The notes under the pieces were generated by a model, which was not told the origin of the DNA, made no database searches, and was given only the letters and a program-made list of their open reading frames with translations. Shown in pieces: positions 14,658 through 17,760 of a stretch of DNA of 17,760 nt; position 1 is the stretch's first letter, and each line of letters starts with the position of its first letter. The position numbers were made by a program, and so were the translations under genes. This DNA comes from Bacteriovoracaceae bacterium (GTDB taxonomy: Bacteria > Bdellovibrionota > Bacteriovoracia > Bacteriovoracales > Bacteriovoracaceae): assembly GCA_947440875.1 (NCBI GenBank), contig CANETG010000022.1, positions 1 to 17,760 of the forward strand, read 5' to 3'.

Positions 14658-15275
14658 ATGAGAAAACTCATCTTTGTTCTTTTTGTCTTGTCCTCTTGCT
14701 CAAGCCGTCTTCCGACAATAGTGTCGGGTCAAAAAGTCGTTGAGCGCAGATACTTTGAAGTCCAGGGTGGGGAAAATATTCTTCGCAGTACCAGTACAGC
14801 AACTCTTGCGCTCTGGATTCGTCCCAAAGGTGAATTCACCACCACTCAAGATCTATTTAATATTTCCGTCGGAGGCCCGATCGGAAATGACATCAAATCG
14901 CGCGCGGGATTTCGAATCATTGCCGGTGGAGCTTTTCAATCAGTCGCAAGAGCTGATGACAGCGATGAAGCCAGTAACGTCACAACGTCAGAAGGCTTGG
15001 CGCAAAAAAATATCTGGCAGCACCTTGCTCTTACGATTGATTACCAAGAAAAAAAACAAGAGTTCTTCGTGAACGGAAAGCGAGTCAGCGCACTCGGGAA
15101 ACATGTTTTTTCTCGATCCTCCACTTCCGATACTCCCTCTCTGCGCATCTCGCTGGGCGCCGAAGACGATGGTTCTGCGGCATTTTTTTCAGGAGATCTC
15201 ACCGGAGCGTTTGTTGAAAATAAAATTTTAACTGAAGAAGAAATTCAAGTCGTCATGAAGAAAACAAGGCCCTAA
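14658..15275 (+). CDS. lipoprotein with LamG/concanavalin-like domain
   Basis: 205-aa predicted lipoprotein. The N-terminus MRKLIFVLFVLSSC has a lipobox (LSSC) with the lipidated Cys at residue 14; the Ser-Arg that follows does not give the Asp inner-membrane retention signal, so outer-membrane placement is likely. The rest fits one LamG-like jelly-roll: an opening strand TATLALWIRPKG (47-58), the family's central pattern IWQHLALTIDYQEKKQEFFVNGKRV (split here between W at about 120 and the NG turn at about 138), and a closing strand LTGAFVENKILTEEEI. Such domains bind glycans or proteins, or are structural. Only one domain is present and no enzyme domain is attached. No Shine-Dalgarno site is seen before the ATG. 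Ligand unknown. Confidence 0.8.
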   Translation: MRKLIFVLFVLSSCSSRLPTIVSGQKVVERRYFEVQGGENILRSTSTATLALWIRPKGEFTTTQDLFNISVGGPIGNDIKSRAGFRIIAGGAFQSVARADDSDEASNVTTSEGLAQKNIWQHLALTIDYQEKKQEFFVNGKRVSALGKHVFSRSSTSDTPSLRISLGAEDDGSAAFFSGDLTGAFVENKILTEEEIQVVMKKTRP

Positions 15276-15309
15276 AACAACCGACCGTACCTTAAGTCAG
15301 GCACGGTCG
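15274..15309 (-). terminator. intrinsic terminator after the 31-codon ORF
   Basis: On the minus strand CGACCGTGCC (15309-15300) pairs with GGTACGGTCG (15291-15282): ten pairs including one G-U, around the 8-nt loop TGACTTAA, followed by GTTGTTTT. On the plus strand the G-U becomes an A-C mismatch and no T-run follows, so the element is directional. It ends the 31-codon ORF, and rhomboid readthrough, beside the convergent lipoprotein stop. Confidence 0.75.
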
Positions 15310-15319
15310 CTTCAATGAC

Positions 15320-15415
15320 TTAAATGTGGGAGATAAGAAACAAACACAGACCTGGTGAGAAATTCTCTAGCTCCACCATGTATCTCAGCATCTCTGAGTT
15401 ACTTGTGTCCTGCAT
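15320..15415 (-). CDS. small ORF, 31 aa, unrecognised
   Basis: Short gene candidate between the rhomboid and lipoprotein genes. The ATG at 15415 is preceded by a perfect AGGAGG (15426-15421) with a 5-nt spacer, the best ribosome-binding site in the window. The ORF runs 31 codons to a TAA and is followed within 11 bases by an intrinsic terminator. The peptide has a polar, acidic first half (MQDTSNSEMLRYMVELEN) and a hydrophobic end with one Cys (GLCLFLISHI), which could be membrane-associated or a leader peptide. I recognise no family. A -10-like TATACT lies 35-40 bases upstream. It may have its own promoter or be the last cistron of the rhomboid transcript. Translation is inferred, not shown. 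Confidence 0.55.
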   Translation of the reverse strand: MQDTSNSEMLRYMVELENFSPGLCLFLISHI

Positions 15416-15450
15416 ACGTACCTCCTGGAATAGTTCGTGGGCGCAAATGA

Positions 15451-15456
15451 AGTATA
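15451..15456 (-). promoter_or_regulatory. -10-like box before the 31-codon ORF
   Basis: TATACT on the minus strand (15456-15451) matches the -10 consensus at five of six positions. Transcription would start near 15444 and give a leader of about 30 nt holding AGGAGG. No good -35 is seen at 16-18 bp, so the promoter is weak, needs an activator, or is not real. Confidence 0.35.
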
Positions 15457-15514
15457 GGGTCCAGAATCCCTCGATAGGAAATTTGATAAGTTAAGGATGA
15501 TGAAAACAAGAAGA

Positions 15515-16144
15515 TTAGTTGAAATCGCCTCGGTTTTGGCCGCGTTTTGTGGCACTCGCAATTAAGAACCAACAGATCCCGATCGCCGCTCCTCCCAAAT
15601 GAGCACCATGCCCGATGAATGAGCCGCCGCCGCGAGTTTGTTCAAGTAGTCCCCACACATCATACGCAACGAGAATCACTGCTCCCCACATCGCTCGCAC
15701 GGGGATGATCCCCAGAATAAGAATTTTTTCTTCGGGAAAAAGAAAACTGAAATAAAGAATAATCCCCGCGATGGCCCCTGAGGCCCCGAGAGCGGGAAGA
15801 CTTGGTTGGTGCATCCAAAATTCGGCCACGAGCGAGTGAGCAAGGGAGCCTCCCAAGCCGGCGAGGAGATAAAAAAAAAGAAATTTTTTTTCTCCCATTT
15901 CTAAACTCATTACACTCCCAAATCCGCGCAGAACAAACATGTTGATGACGATATGAAAAATAGCGTTGTGAGAAAATGCCGATGTCACAAGCGTCCAAAT
16001 TCGTCCCTCTGCTAGTGAATTCCAACTCACCAGAAAGTGATCCATCATGAAACTCACATTCCCCAAGTAAGCGGCAGCGATCCAGAGCATGAAAACCAGG
16101 ATATTGAGAAAGATAATCAAGCGGACGATTTTTGGTGCTCTCAT
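15515..16144 (-). CDS. rhomboid-family intramembrane serine protease
   Basis: 209-aa polytopic inner-membrane protease with the six-helix GlpG-like core. The catalytic Ser is S122 in GASGAIAG and the catalytic His is H182 in GHGAHLGGAAIG, the usual dyad on two facing helices. The Asn/His-rich HNAIFHIVINMFVLRGFG (59-76) is the conserved second-helix signature with the oxyanion Asn. The N-terminus is short, without a cytosolic domain. Start ATG at 16144 has AGGG about eight bases upstream. The gene is divergent from the 384-aa gene across 115 bp, and the 31-codon ORF follows on the same strand with no terminator in between. Its protein substrates cannot be predicted from this window. Confidence 0.92.
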   Translation of the reverse strand: MRAPKIVRLIIFLNILVFMLWIAAAYLGNVSFMMDHFLVSWNSLAEGRIWTLVTSAFSHNAIFHIVINMFVLRGFGSVMSLEMGEKKFLFFYLLAGLGGSLAHSLVAEFWMHQPSLPALGASGAIAGIILYFSFLFPEEKILILGIIPVRAMWGAVILVAYDVWGLLEQTRGGGSFIGHGAHLGGAAIGICWFLIASATKRGQNRGDFN

Positions 16145-16259
16145 GAGTAAACCCTAACATATGTCGGCAAGGGATGTGAACTTTCTCCCTCTGTGACCCT
16201 CTCCAACCCACTGAAAAACGAGGCTCGGCAATCAATTTTCATCAAGAGAAGGAGCGTTT

Positions 16260-17414
16260 ATGACGATAATAAAACTATCTCTCTTTCAAGGGTTTTTCAT
16301 GGTTTCTACCTTCCACTTTTATATCGTTTTTAATCCACTGATTAAGCCAGTGACCGACTACCCTACCCAGGCCCATGAGTTTTATCATCTGTTGAAAGAC
16401 AACATGTCGCATTTGTGGTGGGGCAAAATTAAAATGACCACGTCACTTGACCCTCTGAATGTGGGAAACTTTCAAGAAGTCCTCGAACAGAATAAAAAAT
16501 CAGGCGCAGAAACGATTCTCTTTATTTCAGACTTCACCCATCTTTGGATCGCCAAAGTCGATGACGTCGCCACCAATACTCCGGCAAGAGATGAAACTCT
16601 CGCCGTCTACGATAATGAAGAAGTGGAGATCTGGTTTAAGATCACCGACATGGATCTGCTTTGCAGTGATGTGAATGCAACGAAGACGAAAATTGCCGAT
16701 CTCGGAATCAAAAATCATTTCTACCCTGGGACTGAAGTGAAGTCGCTCACTCCAACGACGGGTGCCGTTCGCTTTCCCCTCATTGTAGAAGATCGTTCGA
16801 CGGAGCACTACTTTAGTAAGAATAGAGTTAAAAAACGTCTGGTTTTGGAAAATCCGATGGTCTCCAAGTCGATGGAAGGCTGGGAGAATCGCGAGCGGGT
16901 GACGTACACTATCCCGCAGAAAAATTTTAAAAAACTTCCGGCACTCATCCAAAAACAAGTGATGTGGGCAGAAGGTGTTTTCATTCAAGATATGAACAGG
17001 ACGGCGACGAGCTACCTTCGTATTCTCGAAAGCATTTTGAACATGACTCTCATGCATGAAATTCATGCGCGAGTGACTGGGTACGGCGACTACATTCCTT
17101 TAGGGGAAATCTATCGTCTTTTGAACTCGACGAAGTACAACGGAACCAACGTCGACGAACTCCTCAAGAACTCTGTGCACGCGGAGTTCTGGGAGTTCTG
17201 CAAAAATGATCTTCGTAACTTTCTTCACATGCCAATCAACGGAAAGAAAGTTTGTTTCGTGAACCCCGGTGACCTCATGAAGCCAGAAGCGGCGCTCTTC
17301 ATCAGAAACTCGATGCTCGGCGTGGGATGCAAAGGCATCATCAACGAGATCATCGAGCGCTATGAGGAAATCTCAAAACTGACGGTCGAAGCGGAAGTCG
17401 AAAAGGCGAGCTAG
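16260..17414 (+). CDS. conserved-looking protein of unknown function, 384 aa
   Basis: I do not recognise this protein. The ATG at 16260 has AAGGAG with a 5-nt spacer, so this start is preferred over the Met at residue 14, which has no such site. There is no convincing signal peptide or membrane segment beyond a mildly hydrophobic N-terminus. Residues 15 to about 210 look alpha/beta: STFHFYIVFNP, LWWGKIKM, and ETILFISDFTHLWIAKVDDV. The pattern of a Trp-Trp-Gly strand followed by a strand ending in AKVDDV recalls PUA-like folds, but this is a weak impression. From about 215 to 384 it is mostly helical (QKQVMWAEGVFIQDMN, LRILESILNMTLMHEIHAR, a Cys-containing MLGVGCKGIINEIIERY). The acetyltransferase-like gene follows 13 bp later, so the two are probably co-transcribed. 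Confidence 0.8.
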   Translation: MTIIKLSLFQGFFMVSTFHFYIVFNPLIKPVTDYPTQAHEFYHLLKDNMSHLWWGKIKMTTSLDPLNVGNFQEVLEQNKKSGAETILFISDFTHLWIAKVDDVATNTPARDETLAVYDNEEVEIWFKITDMDLLCSDVNATKTKIADLGIKNHFYPGTEVKSLTPTTGAVRFPLIVEDRSTEHYFSKNRVKKRLVLENPMVSKSMEGWENRERVTYTIPQKNFKKLPALIQKQVMWAEGVFIQDMNRTATSYLRILESILNMTLMHEIHARVTGYGDYIPLGEIYRLLNSTKYNGTNVDELLKNSVHAEFWEFCKNDLRNFLHMPINGKKVCFVNPGDLMKPEAALFIRNSMLGVGCKGIINEIIERYEEISKLTVEAEVEKAS

Positions 17415-17427
17415 CGAGGGATGTCGC

Positions 17428-17760
17428 ATGCGCTTTGACCTTGGCTTTAAACCCGACGACCACTTAAAACTCTATTTGAAAATTTTAAAGCTCCCGATCC
17501 TGGAGCCCTCTCTGGCGTATCTGAATCAGCTCATCCACGCTCACCAGCATGAGGTCCCTTTCGAGACGCACACGCGGATTGCGGACTACTACGAATTCCT
17601 CGATCACCTGGTACCGATTCCGGTTTACGTTGAACGCTTGGAATTCGGAGCAGGCGGAGTGTGCTGGACACTGGCCCGAGGTTTTCACTGGCTTGTTCAA
17701 CAGCTCGGCTTTGAATCGAAGTATTACTACATGGATCCGGGCCACGTCTGTGTGGTGGTG
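17428..17760 (+). CDS. arylamine N-acetyltransferase-like protein (3' end outside window)
   Basis: The first 111 codons of a gene that leaves the window, translated by hand. The ATG at 17428 has GAGGG seven bases upstream; the ATG at 17421 opens only six codons. The segment follows the NAT-family pattern: an N-terminal helix, LNQLIHAHQHEVPFE (32-46, the AHxxxxPFE region), then FGAGGVCWTLARGFHWLVQQLGF with the catalytic Cys at C79, and a candidate catalytic His at H106 in GHVCVVV. NATs move acetyl from acetyl-CoA to arylamines or related acceptors. The usual RGGYC is here AGGVC, and the Cys-to-His distance is 27 residues, shorter than the roughly 38 of well-known NATs, so this is a divergent member. 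The Asp of the triad lies off the window. Confidence 0.72.
   Translation, partial: MRFDLGFKPDDHLKLYLKILKLPILEPSLAYLNQLIHAHQHEVPFETHTRIADYYEFLDHLVPIPVYVERLEFGAGGVCWTLARGFHWLVQQLGFESKYYYMDPGHVCVVV

Noticed and set aside
15660..16235. Minus-strand open frame of 191 codons overlapping the rhomboid gene in another frame
   Set aside because: The rhomboid frame carries the Ser/His dyad and membrane helices; the other frame is Arg/Ser-rich and has no features of its own.
16527..17066. Minus-strand open frame of 179 codons inside the 384-aa gene
   Set aside because: The plus-strand gene has an AAGGAG start and a downstream co-directional partner; the antisense frame has no ribosome-binding site or recognisable domain.
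1..17760. CRISPR arrays, insertion sequences, tRNA or rRNA genes
   Set aside because: I saw no regularly spaced repeats, transposase motifs, terminal inverted repeats or tRNA-like cloverleaves; neighbouring genes have similar composition and no sign of recent insertion.

Overview
This is chromosomal DNA of a Gram-negative bacterium with mid-range GC (about 46% judged by eye). Lipoprotein and outer-membrane export signals (a lipobox, a C-terminal Phe on a signal-peptide protein) show two membranes. Small accessory enzymes mixed with proteins I cannot place would fit a deltaproteobacterial or Bdellovibrionota-type lineage, but this is a guess. I see no mobile element, tRNA, rRNA or CRISPR array. 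Every long stretch is coding.

Layout. 1-487 (-): 5' end of a TIGR03546-type inner-membrane protein. 704-6320 (-): a tight four-gene operon, read right to left as GT-B glycosyltransferase, GH1-like hydrolase fused to an RmlD-like reductase, UDP-galactopyranose mutase (glf) and UDP-glucose 4-epimerase (galE). A GH2 glycosidase (6471-8336, +) is divergent from it across a 150-bp shared control region. Together these genes look like a module that makes UDP-galactofuranose, transfers a sugar, and includes two glycosidases that lack signal peptides.

8408-9975: a flavin-reductase-like protein (-) and an exported metallo-beta-lactamase-fold hydrolase (+), divergent across only 23 bp centred on a palindromic -10-like element. 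9946-11269 (-): an AHSA1/SRPBCC protein whose 3' end overlaps the hydrolase by 30 bp, and a beta-barrel-like outer-membrane protein.

11358-14576 (-): a translationally coupled aromatic amino-acid catabolic operon of HisC-type aminotransferase, fumarylacetoacetase and homogentisate 1,2-dioxygenase. 4-hydroxyphenylpyruvate dioxygenase and maleylacetoacetate isomerase are not in the window.

14658-15275 (+): a LamG-like lipoprotein. 15320-15415 (-): a previously easy-to-miss 31-codon ORF with a perfect AGGAGG ribosome-binding site, a -10 box upstream and an intrinsic terminator directly after it. The terminator loop is fully complementary to the segment carrying the ORF's stop codon. 15515-16144 (-): a rhomboid protease. 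16260-17760 (+): an unrecognised 384-aa protein followed 13 bp later by the start of an arylamine N-acetyltransferase-like gene that runs off the window.

The two places most worth following up are the Galf/glycosidase cluster with its fusion enzyme, and the small ORF with its terminator.
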